Assembly (NCBI GenBank): GCA_012719335.1
Contig: JAAYAO010000068.1
Location: 1 to 13,253 of the forward strand
Reading direction: 5' to 3'
DNA length: 13,253 nt
Origin: Propionibacterium sp.
GTDB lineage: Bacteria > Actinomycetota > Actinomycetes > Propionibacteriales > Propionibacteriaceae
This document shows positions 1-7,143 of this stretch, one piece after another. The position numbers were made by a program, and so were the translations under genes. Every line of letters begins with the position of its first letter. The first letter of the stretch is position 1. A model generated the notes under the pieces. The model ran no database searches. It was not told the DNA's origin and worked only from the letters and a program-made list of their open reading frames with translations.

Positions 1-36
1 CTGGCGATCCCGATGCTGTGGCCGCTGCACGGCTGA
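1..36 (+). CDS. C-terminal end of an unidentified gene (partial)
   Basis: Frame 1 is open from the window edge and reads LAIPMLWPLHG before a TGA at 34-36. The codons (CTG GCG ATC CCG ATG CTG TGG CCG CTG CAC GGC) have the G/C third positions typical of the genes here, so this is plausibly the end of a plus-strand gene that starts outside the window. Eleven residues are too few to name a family. The hydrophobic composition would fit a membrane protein, but that is a guess. It converges on the TIM-barrel gene that ends at 162. Confidence 0.35.
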   Translation: MAIPMLWPLHG

Positions 37-49
37 TGGTCACCCCCTC

Positions 50-126
50 CTGCTGCAAACCGCCTCGTCACGGCCCGATAACCGCTCCACGGCGATAACG
101 GCCCGAAAGAAGGCGGTTTGCAGCAG
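50..126. repeat. 16-bp perfect inverted repeat, possible two-way terminator
   Basis: CTGCTGCAAACCGCCT at 50-65 is repeated exactly as its reverse complement at 111-126, around a 45-nt spacer. The spacer holds short direct repeats: ACGGCCCGA at 70-78 and 98-106, and CGATAAC at 76-82 and 93-99. It lies between a probable plus-strand gene end (36) and the minus-strand gene end at 162, where a bidirectional terminator would be expected. The loop is long for that and there is no T-tract. A small element with terminal inverted repeats is the alternative. No clear target duplication flanks it. Confidence 0.55.
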
Positions 127-161
127 CAGCCGGATCCGCCCGGCCATCGAACAAGGAGGAA

Positions 162-1031
162 TCAGGCCTCGGGCAACACGGCCCGGCCGGCTTCGGCGGC
201 GAGTCGGGCGGCTTCGGCCGCGGGCAGGGCGCGCAACCGGTCCGACATCACCTCGACGCTGATCGGCACCGACACCCCGAGCCGGTGCAGCTCGGCCAGG
301 GTGCCGGCAACATCGGCAGCACCCTCACCGGGCAGCAGGCGACGCTGCATGGTCTCGGCGAACATGTCGGGTTCGGCCTCGGCCGGGGCGTCGTTGATCT
401 GCACCGCGATGATCCGGTCGGCGACCGCGGCCAGGTCGGCCGCGGTGCCACCGGCCCGGAAGTGGTGCCAGGTGTCGAGGATGATCCCGCCGTTGGGCCG
501 CCCGGCCAGCCGGGCCACCTCGGCGGCCACGGTGACATTCGGCAGCGCCGATCCGCCCAGTGGTTCGAGATGGGCCAACAAGCCGTGCTCGGCGGCCCGG
601 TCGCACACCGCGGCGAACCCCTCGGCCAGTTGGTCGATCGGCGCCGGGCCGCCGCTGAGGTCGACCACGTTCACCGACCGGGCTCCCAATCCGGCCGCGC
701 CCAGCCACAGGTTGTGCTCCATCGTGTCGAAGTCGTGGTCGGGCGGCAGCAACCCGGGCCCGAGGCGATGATGCGGCGCCCAGCGGGGCAGGGCATCGAG
801 GTCGGCCACCCGCAACCCGTGATCATCCAGCAGCGCGCGGATACCGGTGATGGACCAGCCCTCGGCCAGTGCCCGGCCGATATCGGGTGGCCGCAGGGAA
901 ACCGCCGCGAACCCGGCCGCGGCCGCCGCAGCGACCCGTTCGGTGAGCTCGGCGCGGTCGAGAGTGTAGGCGGCCAGCACCAGATCCCCACCGTTCAACC
1001 CCCTGGTCATGGCGTCACGGTAGTTGCTCAT
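162..1031 (-). CDS. Sugar phosphate isomerase/epimerase-like TIM-barrel protein
   Basis: This protein belongs to the xylose-isomerase-like TIM-barrel superfamily (AP endonuclease 2 / IolE / hydroxypyruvate isomerase type), whose members bind a divalent metal and isomerise, epimerise or dehydrate small sugars and polyols. From the ATG at 1031 it is 289 residues. The first strand is GDLVLAAYTL. Candidate metal ligands fall where the family has them: Glu156 in HLEPLGG, Asp186 and His189 in LDTWHH, and Glu260 in VEVMSD. A PGEGAAD loop (about 234-240) is also typical. The start is uncertain: ATGs at 1010, 1058 and 1088 are in frame and none has a good ribosome-binding site. The 1058 and 1088 choices would crowd or overlap the divergent sulfatase start. 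The substrate is unknown. The divergent sulfatase suggests, without proving, a sugar or polyol released from a sulfate ester. The family call is firm; the specific reaction is not. Confidence 0.8.
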   Translation of the reverse strand: MSNYRDAMTRGLNGGDLVLAAYTLDRAELTERVAAAAAAGFAAVSLRPPDIGRALAEGWSITGIRALLDDHGLRVADLDALPRWAPHHRLGPGLLPPDHDFDTMEHNLWLGAAGLGARSVNVVDLSGGPAPIDQLAEGFAAVCDRAAEHGLLAHLEPLGGSALPNVTVAAEVARLAGRPNGGIILDTWHHFRAGGTAADLAAVADRIIAVQINDAPAEAEPDMFAETMQRRLLPGEGAADVAGTLAELHRLGVSVPISVEVMSDRLRALPAAEAARLAAEAGRAVLPEA

Positions 1032-1063
1032 CCCTGTGAGTGGGAAAAGGTTGTCCATCGCGT

Positions 1064-1068
1064 AGGAG
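1064..1068 (+). promoter_or_regulatory. Ribosome-binding site that decides the sulfatase start
   Basis: AGGAG lies 9 nt before the TTG at 1078. The in-frame ATGs at 1087 and 1096 would sit 18 and 27 nt away, which is too far. This favours the TTG as the start codon. Confidence 0.6.
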
Positions 1069-1077
1069 TGGGCCACA

Positions 1078-3459
1078 TTGACTCCCATGACTTCGATGAG
1101 TTCGGCCCCCCGCGACCAGCACGGCATCCCCGTCACGCTGGACGCATCGACCCGTGCCTACCACGGTTTCGAGGGCCGGATCGGCCGGACGATGGCCGGC
1201 TCGCAACCGCACTGGCCGCAGCGCCCGCGCGCCGGTGAGGACGCCCCGAACGTGATCCTGATGCTGGTGGACGACTTGGGCTTCTCCGACTTCGGCTGCT
1301 TCGGATCCGAGATCGAAACCCCCGAGATCGACCGGATGGCCGCCGAGGGACTGCGGTACACGAACTTCCACGTCACCCCGATGTGTTCCCCGACCCGGGC
1401 CGCACTGCTCACCGGCCGCAACTCCCATGCCGCCGGCATCGGGTACGTCGCGCACGCCGATCCCGGCTTCCCCGGCCTGGCGATGGAACTCGCCGACGAC
1501 GTGAGCACCATCGCCGAGGTGCTGCGCGACACCGGCTACTCCACCCTGATGGTCGGCAAATGGCACCTGTGCAAGGACGCCGACATCACCGAAACCGGGT
1601 CGAGGAACTCCTGGCCGCTGCAGCGCGGTTTCGATCGCTACTACGGGATCATGGACGGGATGACGAACATGTTTCGTCCGCACGCCCTGTACCGGGACAA
1701 CTCCGTGGTCACCCCCGAGGATTACCCCGACGACTACTACTTCACCGACGACATCACCGATGAGGCGATCTCGATGGTGCGCTCGGTCAAGGCCTCCGAT
1801 GCCACCAAGCCCTTCCTGTTGTATTTCTCCCACGGTGCGGTGCACGCCCCGTTGAACGCCCGGGCCGAGGACATCGAGAAGCATCGGGGCGCCTACGAGA
1901 TGGGGTGGGACGCGCTGCGCGAACAGCGCTTCGCCCGGATGAAGGAGCTCGGCATCTTCGCCGAGGACGTGCAACTGCCCCCGCGCAATGCCGAGGCCGG
2001 CAACGACGTCCAACCCTGGGACTCCCTGACCACCGACCAGAAGCGCATCTTCGCCCGATACATGGAGGTGTACGCCGCGATGGTGCAGACCGTCGACACC
2101 TCCCTGGCCCGGCTGCGCGCCGCCCTGGAGGAACTCGACGAATGGGACGACACCTTCGTCCTGCTGCTGTCCGACAACGGCGCCTCCCGCGAGGGCGAGG
2201 CCCAGGGCAGCAGCCAGTACTTCGACGTGCTGCGGCACTACCACGGGGCCGGTGACCTGGCCGGGGCCTTCGACCGTGACCTGTCCGACTTCGACGAACT
2301 CGGTGGGCCGCGCACCCTGCCGCACTATCCGCGCGGTTGGGCGATGGCCTCGAACACCCCGCTGCGGCTGTACAAGATCAACACCCACGCCGGGGGACAC
2401 TCCACCTCGGCGGTGCTGTCGTGGCCGCGGGGCCTGGACGGGCAGGGCGGGCAACTGCGCCGCCAGTACACCCACGTCACCGACGTCTTCCCGACCCTGC
2501 TGGAGATCTGCGGCGCCACAAATCCCGACCACCGCCACGGGGTACCGCTGAAGCCGCTGGCCGGGGCGAGTTTCGCCGACAGCCTCACCGACGCCGACGC
2601 CGCCGAGCACCACCGGGAGCAGTACTACGAGATGATGGGCCACCGCGCCTACTACCGGGACGGCTGGGAGGTCGTCACCCTGCACCCGGCAATGACCGAG
2701 TTCGGCGACCACGAGTGGCAGTTGTACAACCAGCGGGAGGACCCGACCCAGACCACCGACCTGGCCGCCGAGCACCCCGAGTTGGTGGCGGAGCTGTCGG
2801 CCGCCTGGGACGAGGCCGCCTGGCGCAACCAGGTGTACCCGCTGAACGAGGGGTCGGGGCTGTTGCGCAACCAGCGCCCCGAACGTGAGGACGTGTTCGC
2901 CCGACCGGCCCGGTTCGTCCCGGGTACCCCCACGATCGAGCGCTACCGCTCGCTGATGCTGGTCTACCGCCGCGACTTCGACGTCACCGTCGACCTGGAT
3001 TTTCGCTCCGGGGACGCCGGGGTGCTGTTCGCCCACGGCTGCCAGAGCGGCGGGTACTCGCTGTCGATCGAGGACGACCGGCTGATCTACCACCACAACA
3101 GCTCCTCGATGATGACCGTGCTCGACTGCGGCGAGCTGGCCGACGGGGTGCGAGAGATCGGCCTGCACGTCACCGCCCTGGCCGGTGGCGCCCGGGTGAA
3201 TGTGCGGGTCACCGTCGAGGGTCAGGAAGGGGCCTCGGCCGAGGGCATCGACATGCCGATGGGGCAGGCGATGTTCCAGGGCATCGACATCGGGGCCGAC
3301 CGGGCCTCCCCGGTGTCGTGGGAGCGGTACGACAAGCACCGCACCTTCCCCTATTCCGGACGACTCACCGCGGTCACCTGGACCCCGGGCTCACCCGCCC
3401 CCGGCACCGGCCCGGACGCATTGCCGCGGATGCGCGAACTCGGCCTGAAATATGAGTGA
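1078..3459 (+). CDS. Arylsulfatase (formylglycine-dependent, type I)
   Basis: This 793-residue enzyme hydrolyses sulfate esters and releases sulfate. The type I sulfatase fold is clear: metal-binding Asp65-Asp66 in MLVDDLG, and the modification motif C103-S-P-T-R107, in which a formylglycine-generating enzyme converts Cys103 into the catalytic aldehyde. Then come VGKWHL (Lys161, His163), FSHGAVHAP (His252, His256), the second metal pair in LLSDNGAS (Asp366, Asn367) and [10 protein letters not shown] (Lys433). Every expected active-site element is present. A beta-rich C-terminal part (about 615-780) closes the protein, as in the long actinobacterial AtsA/AtsD-type arylsulfatases, which have a similar length. 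No signal peptide or membrane segment is visible, so it is probably cytoplasmic. The activating enzyme is not in the window. The start is TTG, chosen by the AGGAG at 1064. Two sulfotransferases follow on the same strand. The class is certain; the natural substrate (steroid, lipid, sugar or aryl sulfate) is not. Confidence 0.95.
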   Translation: MTPMTSMSSAPRDQHGIPVTLDASTRAYHGFEGRIGRTMAGSQPHWPQRPRAGEDAPNVILMLVDDLGFSDFGCFGSEIETPEIDRMAAEGLRYTNFHVTPMCSPTRAALLTGRNSHAAGIGYVAHADPGFPGLAMELADDVSTIAEVLRDTGYSTLMVGKWHLCKDADITETGSRNSWPLQRGFDRYYGIMDGMTNMFRPHALYRDNSVVTPEDYPDDYYFTDDITDEAISMVRSVKASDATKPFLLYFSHGAVHAPLNARAEDIEKHRGAYEMGWDALREQRFARMKELGIFAEDVQLPPRNAEAGNDVQPWDSLTTDQKRIFARYMEVYAAMVQTVDTSLARLRAALEELDEWDDTFVLLLSDNGASREGEAQGSSQYFDVLRHYHGAGDLAGAFDRDLSDFDELGGPRTLPHYPRGWAMASNTPLRLYKINTHAGGHSTSAVLSWPRGLDGQGGQLRRQYTHVTDVFPTLLEICGATNPDHRHGVPLKPLAGASFADSLTDADAAEHHREQYYEMMGHRAYYRDGWEVVTLHPAMTEFGDHEWQLYNQREDPTQTTDLAAEHPELVAELSAAWDEAAWRNQVYPLNEGSGLLRNQRPEREDVFARPARFVPGTPTIERYRSLMLVYRRDFDVTVDLDFRSGDAGVLFAHGCQSGGYSLSIEDDRLIYHHNSSSMMTVLDCGELADGVREIGLHVTALAGGARVNVRVTVEGQEGASAEGIDMPMGQAMFQGIDIGADRASPVSWERYDKHRTFPYSGRLTAVTWTPGSPAPGTGPDALPRMRELGLKYE

Positions 3460-3480
3460 GGAGTGACCCACGACGACTTC

Positions 3481-3579
3481 CACCGGCTGTGTTACGGGCC
3501 GGTGGTGGAGGAAACAACCCCCTGGAACCCGACGGGTTCCACCCCCTGATTGTCCTGTCGGGGCAGGCCCCTCGACAGG
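3481..3579 (+). promoter_or_regulatory. Hairpin-rich leader between sulfatase and sulfotransferase
   Basis: Three stem-loops follow one another in the 172-nt gap. CACCGGC/GCCGGTG (3481-3487/3498-3504) has a 10-nt loop. GGAACCC/GGGTTCC (3524-3530/3534-3540) has a 3-nt loop and is flanked by direct repeats ACCCCCTG at 3517-3524 and 3541-3548. CCTGTCGGGG (3554-3563) pairs with 3569-3579 with one bulged T. GGTGG at 3504-3508 could instead pair with CCACC at 3539-3543, so alternative folds exist. No T-tract follows the last stem, which speaks against a simple terminator. It could be an attenuator, an mRNA processing or stability element, or an undescribed cis-regulatory RNA. I recognise no known riboswitch class in it. 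Confidence 0.45.
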
Positions 3580-3618
3580 CAAGGCACGACCGCATCCGGC
3601 CCCCGGCCGGACCGAACC

Positions 3619-3624
3619 AAGGAG
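3619..3624 (+). promoter_or_regulatory. Ribosome-binding site that decides the GTG start of sulfotransferase 1
   Basis: AAGGAG lies 7 nt before the GTG at 3632. An ATG at 3627 is only 2 nt away and opens a different, short frame, so GTG is the better start. Confidence 0.7.
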
Positions 3625-3631
3625 CAATGAC

Positions 3632-4897
3632 GTGTCAGCCCCAGACCTGGAATTCCACAACCTCGGTGACCGAGAACTGACCCCCGCCCAGCAGATGGCA
3701 ACCGACTACGCCAACGCGAACCCGGTTCCGTTCAACGTCGACGCGATCAAGGGTGCGGCGCAGGCCGCGACCGGTCTGACCGACTTCGGCCCCGACGTCG
3801 ACGCCCTCACCGAGCGGATGCAGGTGTGGGTGGATGTCGGCAACGAACCGATCCGGTCGAACCTGGCCCGGATGGCGATGTTCGGGCTGATGACCAAGTA
3901 TCTGTCGAACCGGATGCGGGTGTACGACTTCGTGGCCAAGCATCCCGAGGTGCGCGAGATCGAGATCACCAAGCCGGTGATGGTGATCGGCCTGCCGCGT
4001 TCGGGCACCTCGCACCTGGTGAACCTGTTGGCCGCCGATTCGCGGTTCCGGGCCGCCCCGATCTGGGAGCTGGACTCCCCGGTGCCGCTGCCCGGCGGTG
4101 GTGCCGGCCCGGACGGGATCGACCCGCGCTACAAGCTGCAGGAGCAGACCTGGGAAATGATGGTCGCCTCCAACCCGTACATGCCCTCCTGGCATCCGAT
4201 GCAGCCGTGGCGGATCGAGGAGGACATCGAGCTGCACGCCCAGGACTTCTCCGGCTACTACCCCGAGCAGCTCTTCCAGCACGCCGAGCAGTGGCGCGAC
4301 TACTACCTGGCCCACGACCAGACCCCGCACTACGAGTACCAGAAGCTCGTGATGCAGATCATGACCCACTTCCGGCCGAAGGATCAGTGGGTCACCAAGT
4401 ACCCCGCCCACGTCGAGAACATCCCGGCCCTGCTGAACGTGTTCCCGGACGCGGTGCTGGTCGAGACCCACCGCGACCCGGTGGCGTCGGTGCAGTCGAT
4501 GGCCACCATGCACACCTACATGGCCCAGGAATGGCAGACCGAGGTCGACCCGAAGCGGCACATGGACTACTGGACCGAACTGTGTCTGCGGCTGAAGACC
4601 GCCGGGATGCGCGACCGGCACCTGGTCGAGCCCGATCAGATCGTCGACATCCCCTTCAAGGAGTTCATGGCCGACAACTGGACGGCCGTGCACGCGGTCT
4701 ACGACAAGCTCGGCATCGAGGTCACCGACGAGGCCCGGCAGGAGATCGACACCTTCATCGAGGACCACAAGCTGGGCGAGAAGGTCAGCCGGGTGCTCTA
4801 CGACGTCCGTCGTGACTTCGACATCACCCCCGAGGAGATCCGGGCGCCGTTCGCCGAGTACGTCGAGAAGTTCGACATCCCGGCCGAGGTGAAGTAG
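3632..4897 (+). CDS. PAPS-dependent sulfotransferase family protein (copy 1)
   Basis: This 421-residue member of the Sulfotransfer_3-type family would move a sulfuryl group from PAPS to a hydroxyl or amine acceptor. The 5'-phosphosulfate loop is GLPRSGT at 120-126, directly after a hydrophobic strand (PVMVI). The 3'-phosphate site is HRDPVASVQS at 280-289, with Arg281 and one of the nearby serines as expected ligands. The N-terminal 110 residues are helical and include GLTDFGPDVDAL, a segment also present in shorter form in the next gene. No signal peptide or membrane helix is visible. The length is usual for the long actinobacterial sulfotransferase group, which includes proteins near sterol and lipid genes in mycobacteria. 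It starts at GTG 3632 behind AAGGAG and ends 3 nt before the second sulfotransferase, so the two are surely cotranscribed. The acceptor is unknown. Confidence 0.9.
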   Translation: MSAPDLEFHNLGDRELTPAQQMATDYANANPVPFNVDAIKGAAQAATGLTDFGPDVDALTERMQVWVDVGNEPIRSNLARMAMFGLMTKYLSNRMRVYDFVAKHPEVREIEITKPVMVIGLPRSGTSHLVNLLAADSRFRAAPIWELDSPVPLPGGGAGPDGIDPRYKLQEQTWEMMVASNPYMPSWHPMQPWRIEEDIELHAQDFSGYYPEQLFQHAEQWRDYYLAHDQTPHYEYQKLVMQIMTHFRPKDQWVTKYPAHVENIPALLNVFPDAVLVETHRDPVASVQSMATMHTYMAQEWQTEVDPKRHMDYWTELCLRLKTAGMRDRHLVEPDQIVDIPFKEFMADNWTAVHAVYDKLGIEVTDEARQEIDTFIEDHKLGEKVSRVLYDVRRDFDITPEEIRAPFAEYVEKFDIPAEVK

Positions 4898-4900
4898 TCG

Positions 4901-6061
4901 ATGACGTTGAGTGAACAGGCCCGGCAGTTGCACGCCGCGGCGATCGAGAACTCCGGCGGATTGTCGGATTTCGGGGATCTCGACGGTTACACCGAGGGGC
5001 TCGAGGTGCTCCTCGACTCGCTGAACACCGAGGCCGAACTCACCGAGGACGGTGCCGAGGCGGTCTTCGGTGGGGTGGTCGGGTACCTGATCGCCCGGCT
5101 GGTCGCCCCGGCCGGGCTGAAGGCGGTGCCGGGGGTGGGGGAGATCCCGATCACCGCACCGTTCTTCATCACCGGCCTGCCGCGCAGCGGCACCACCGCC
5201 TCGCACCGCTTGTTGGCCGCCGACCCGCGCCACCAGGCCCTGGAAATGTGGCTCGGGTTCAGCCCGCAGCCACGACCACCGCGCGAGACCTGGCCGGACA
5301 ATCCGGCCTATTCGGTGTTCGCCGAACGGTTGAACTCCGGGCTGCAGGGCACCGCGGAGGGTCGGGCGCTGCATTACCTGAGCGCCGAACTGCCGGACGA
5401 GTGCCACCATCTGACCGCGCAGATGTTCGTCGGCAACAGCTTTCCGAGCCTGGCCAATGTGCCGAGCTACGTCGAGTGGTTGGGCCGCAACGACTACACG
5501 GCGGCGATGGCGCGGCACAAGCTGAACCTGCAATTGATCGGGTCGACCAGCCCCGAGAAGCGGTGGGTGTTGAAGAACCCGGGCTACCTGGGGGCCCTGC
5601 CGGGCCTGTTCCGGGTGTACCCGGACGCGATGGTGATCGTGATGCACCGCGACCCGGTCGAAACCATCCCGTCGGTGTGCAGCGTGATCCAGTTCTACCA
5701 GGGCGCCACGTCACCGCGGCAGCGCGGCCGGGCCCTGGCCGACACCCAACTGCAGATGCTCAGCGCGGACACCGAACGGTTCCTCGCCCATCGCGAGCAG
5801 TACGCCGACCGGATCGTCGACGTGCTCTACCGGGATTACGTGGCCGACCCGATCGGCACGATGCGGCAGGTGTACGAGCGTTTCGGGTTGGCCTTCGACG
5901 ATCGGGCCGAGCAGGCGATGCGGGCCGAGTACGAGTTGTCGATCAGTGGTGACCGGGCGCCCCGGCACAGGTACGCGCTGGCCGATTTCGGGTTGACCCG
6001 CGAAGAGGTGGACGAGCGGTTCGCCGGCTACCTGGCGGCATTCCCGGGAATCCGGGACTGA
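4901..6061 (+). CDS. PAPS-dependent sulfotransferase family protein (copy 2)
   Basis: This is a 386-residue paralogue of the preceding sulfotransferase. The PAPS loop is GLPRSGT at 92-98 after the strand FFIT, and the 3'-phosphate motif is HRDPVETIPS at 249-258 (Arg250, Ser258). The N-terminal segment GLSDFGDLDGYTEGL mirrors the first copy, and both share LLAAD right after the PAPS loop. Elsewhere the two are well diverged, so this is an old duplication or two separately recruited genes, and the acceptors may differ. It begins at ATG 4901, 3 nt after the upstream stop. A weak GAGG lies within the end of the upstream gene, which fits translational coupling. The perfect terminator stem at 6091 ends the unit. 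Cytoplasmic; acceptor unknown. Confidence 0.9.
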   Translation: MTLSEQARQLHAAAIENSGGLSDFGDLDGYTEGLEVLLDSLNTEAELTEDGAEAVFGGVVGYLIARLVAPAGLKAVPGVGEIPITAPFFITGLPRSGTTASHRLLAADPRHQALEMWLGFSPQPRPPRETWPDNPAYSVFAERLNSGLQGTAEGRALHYLSAELPDECHHLTAQMFVGNSFPSLANVPSYVEWLGRNDYTAAMARHKLNLQLIGSTSPEKRWVLKNPGYLGALPGLFRVYPDAMVIVMHRDPVETIPSVCSVIQFYQGATSPRQRGRALADTQLQMLSADTERFLAHREQYADRIVDVLYRDYVADPIGTMRQVYERFGLAFDDRAEQAMRAEYELSISGDRAPRHRYALADFGLTREEVDERFAGYLAAFPGIRD

Positions 6062-6090
6062 CCAACCTCCCCACCCCCGCAGCCACGCAC

Positions 6091-6130
6091 AACAGGAGCG
6101 GTACCGCATTCCGGCGGTACCGCTCCTGTT
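6091..6130. terminator. Bidirectional intrinsic-type terminator
   Basis: A perfect 17-bp inverted repeat (6091-6107 with 6114-6130) encloses a 6-nt loop, ATTCCG. It sits between the converging ends of sulfotransferase 2 (6061) and the SDR (6146). CGCAC at 6086-6090 can add pairs with GTGCG at 6134-6138. There is no long T-tract, as is common in high-GC actinobacteria. The position and the perfect stem make a shared terminator the best reading. Confidence 0.85.
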
Positions 6131-6145
6131 CGTGTGCGGTGGGGC

Positions 6146-6922
6146 TCAGTAGGCGGCGCGGGCGCCCCCGTCGATGCGCAGGTCGGCGGCATTCCAGTAG
6201 ACGGCCTCGTCGGAGGCGGCGAAGCAGATGAACGCGGCCAGTTCGTCGGCCTCACCGGATTCCTCCTGACCCCACAGGTGCAGCAGGCGGCCGTACCAGT
6301 CGCCCTGGTAGTCCTTCACCTGCTCCCAGATGTCCCACATCATCCTGGTCTTCACCCCCGACGGGGTGAGCGAGACGGCGCGGATCCGCTTCGGGGCCAG
6401 CTCCACGGCCAGGCCGAGGGTGGCGGTGGTCAGTGCCGCCTTCGAGGCGCCGTAGGCGGTGAGTTCGGGCATCGCCTGGGTGGCCGAGGTGGAGGAGATG
6501 TTGATGATCGAGCTGCCCACACCCTCCACCATGTGCGGCAGGGCCTCGGCGATCACCCGCATCGGGCCGTGGAAGTTCACGTCCATCAGTTTGCGGGCCA
6601 CCTCGGAGTCGTACTCGGCCAGCGGGGTCTTCAGGGTGAGGCCGGCGACGTTGGCGACAACGTTGATCCGGCCGTCCAGATACTCCGCGGCCGCCGCGAC
6701 CCCATCGCGCACCGCCGACTCGTCGCCCACATCACAGGTGGCGTAGCCGAACATCTCGGGGTCTGCGCACAGCGACCTGGTTTCCTCCAGACCCTCGGCG
6801 GAGCGGGCCAGGCCGAAGACCTTCGCCCCCTCGGAAACGAAGCGGACGACGGTGGCTTGGCCGATGCCGGAGGAGGCGCCGGTGATCAGGACGTGCTTCC
6901 CGGTGAAACGCTGTTCGGTCAT
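6146..6922 (-). CDS. Short-chain dehydrogenase/reductase (SDR, classical)
   Basis: This 258-residue NAD(P)-dependent oxidoreductase interconverts a hydroxyl and a ketone on a substrate that cannot be named from sequence. All classical SDR elements are seen: the cofactor loop TGASSGIG at 14-21, Asp64 in CDV, NVAG at 91-94 (in place of NNAG), Asn116, Ser144, and Tyr157-x-x-x-Lys161 in AYGASK. The C-terminus NAADLRIDGG is the usual family ending. The length is typical. No acidic residue stands out at the end of the second strand (VFGLARS), so NADP(H) is more likely than NAD(H); this is an inference. The start ATG 6922 has AAGGA 9 nt upstream (6932-6936). It converges on the sulfotransferases rather than sharing their operon, and a hairpin-rich gap separates it from the malic enzyme, so it is probably transcribed alone. 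Sulfotransferase and SDR genes also lie together in some mycobacterial sterol regions, which hints at a steroid or lipid alcohol. Confidence 0.92.
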   Translation of the reverse strand: MTEQRFTGKHVLITGASSGIGQATVVRFVSEGAKVFGLARSAEGLEETRSLCADPEMFGYATCDVGDESAVRDGVAAAAEYLDGRINVVANVAGLTLKTPLAEYDSEVARKLMDVNFHGPMRVIAEALPHMVEGVGSSIINISSTSATQAMPELTAYGASKAALTTATLGLAVELAPKRIRAVSLTPSGVKTRMMWDIWEQVKDYQGDWYGRLLHLWGQEESGEADELAAFICFAASDEAVYWNAADLRIDGGARAAY

Positions 6923-6983
6923 CTGGTGTAATCCTTTTCTCTGCGGGTGGCAGTGGCCCCCTGGGTTCGGCCGGGGGAGGGTT

Positions 6984-7028
6984 GGGGTTTCCCCGGTGGG
7001 CCGGGGTGACCCCGCTCGGGTGAGCGGG
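6984..7028 (-). promoter_or_regulatory. Overlapping GC hairpins in the SDR leader
   Basis: Four alternating G/C blocks can pair with neighbours on either side: GGGG 6984-6987 with CCCC 6991-6994; CCCCGG 6991-6996 with CCGGGG 7001-7006; GGGG 7003-7006 with CCCC 7010-7013; and CCCGCTC 7011-7017 with GAGCGGG 7022-7028 (7-bp stem, 4-nt loop). Neighbouring stems exclude each other, as in attenuators. The stretch lies 62 nt or more upstream of the SDR start. Random pairing in GC-rich DNA is a real alternative. Confidence 0.35.
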
Positions 7029-7069
7029 CGAGCACCGGTAGCAAATCGGATTCGGCGGATCCGCGCAGC

Positions 7070-7075
7070 ACTATC
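7070..7075 (-). promoter_or_regulatory. Candidate -10 box for the SDR gene
   Basis: On the minus strand this reads GATAGT, matching TATAAT at 4 of 6 positions, including the key A2 and T6. It lies just after the hairpins that could end malic enzyme transcription and would give a leader of about 140 nt. No convincing -35 box is visible. Confidence 0.25.
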
Positions 7076-7080
7076 CCGAT

Positions 7081-7114
7081 GACCGGGAGAGGCTTTACCC
7101 CCCGGTCACCGGGG
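7081..7114 (-). terminator. Probable terminator of the malic enzyme gene
   Basis: CCCCGG (7100-7105) and CCGGGG (7109-7114) form a 6-bp stem with a 3-nt loop, starting 29 nt after the malic enzyme stop. GACCGGG at 7081-7087 can instead pair with CCCGGTC at 7101-7107. The two folds exclude each other. There is no T-tract, so termination is inferred from position and stem strength. Confidence 0.4.
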
Positions 7115-7143
7115 TGGGTCGGACGGGCCGGGCGGGGCCGGTG

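Noticed and set aside
1015..3339. 774-codon open frame on the minus strand opposite the sulfatase
   Set aside because: It is an antisense shadow of a high-GC gene: Val/Gly/His-rich, no recognisable motif, and the sulfatase on the plus strand has all active-site motifs.
3460..3631. SAM-type riboswitch
   Set aside because: A GGUGGAGG-like string next to paired stems recalled SAM aptamers, but the conserved core segments and junction are not present.
3456..3680. Short plus-strand frame bridging sulfatase and sulfotransferase 1
   Set aside because: It overlaps the stop of one gene and the start of the other, covers the hairpins and has no protein features. The AAGGAG spacing fits GTG 3632 better than this frame's ATG 3627.
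3635..5647. 670-codon open frame on the minus strand opposite both sulfotransferases
   Set aside because: Antisense shadow; it crosses the boundary of two well-supported genes and shows no family motif.
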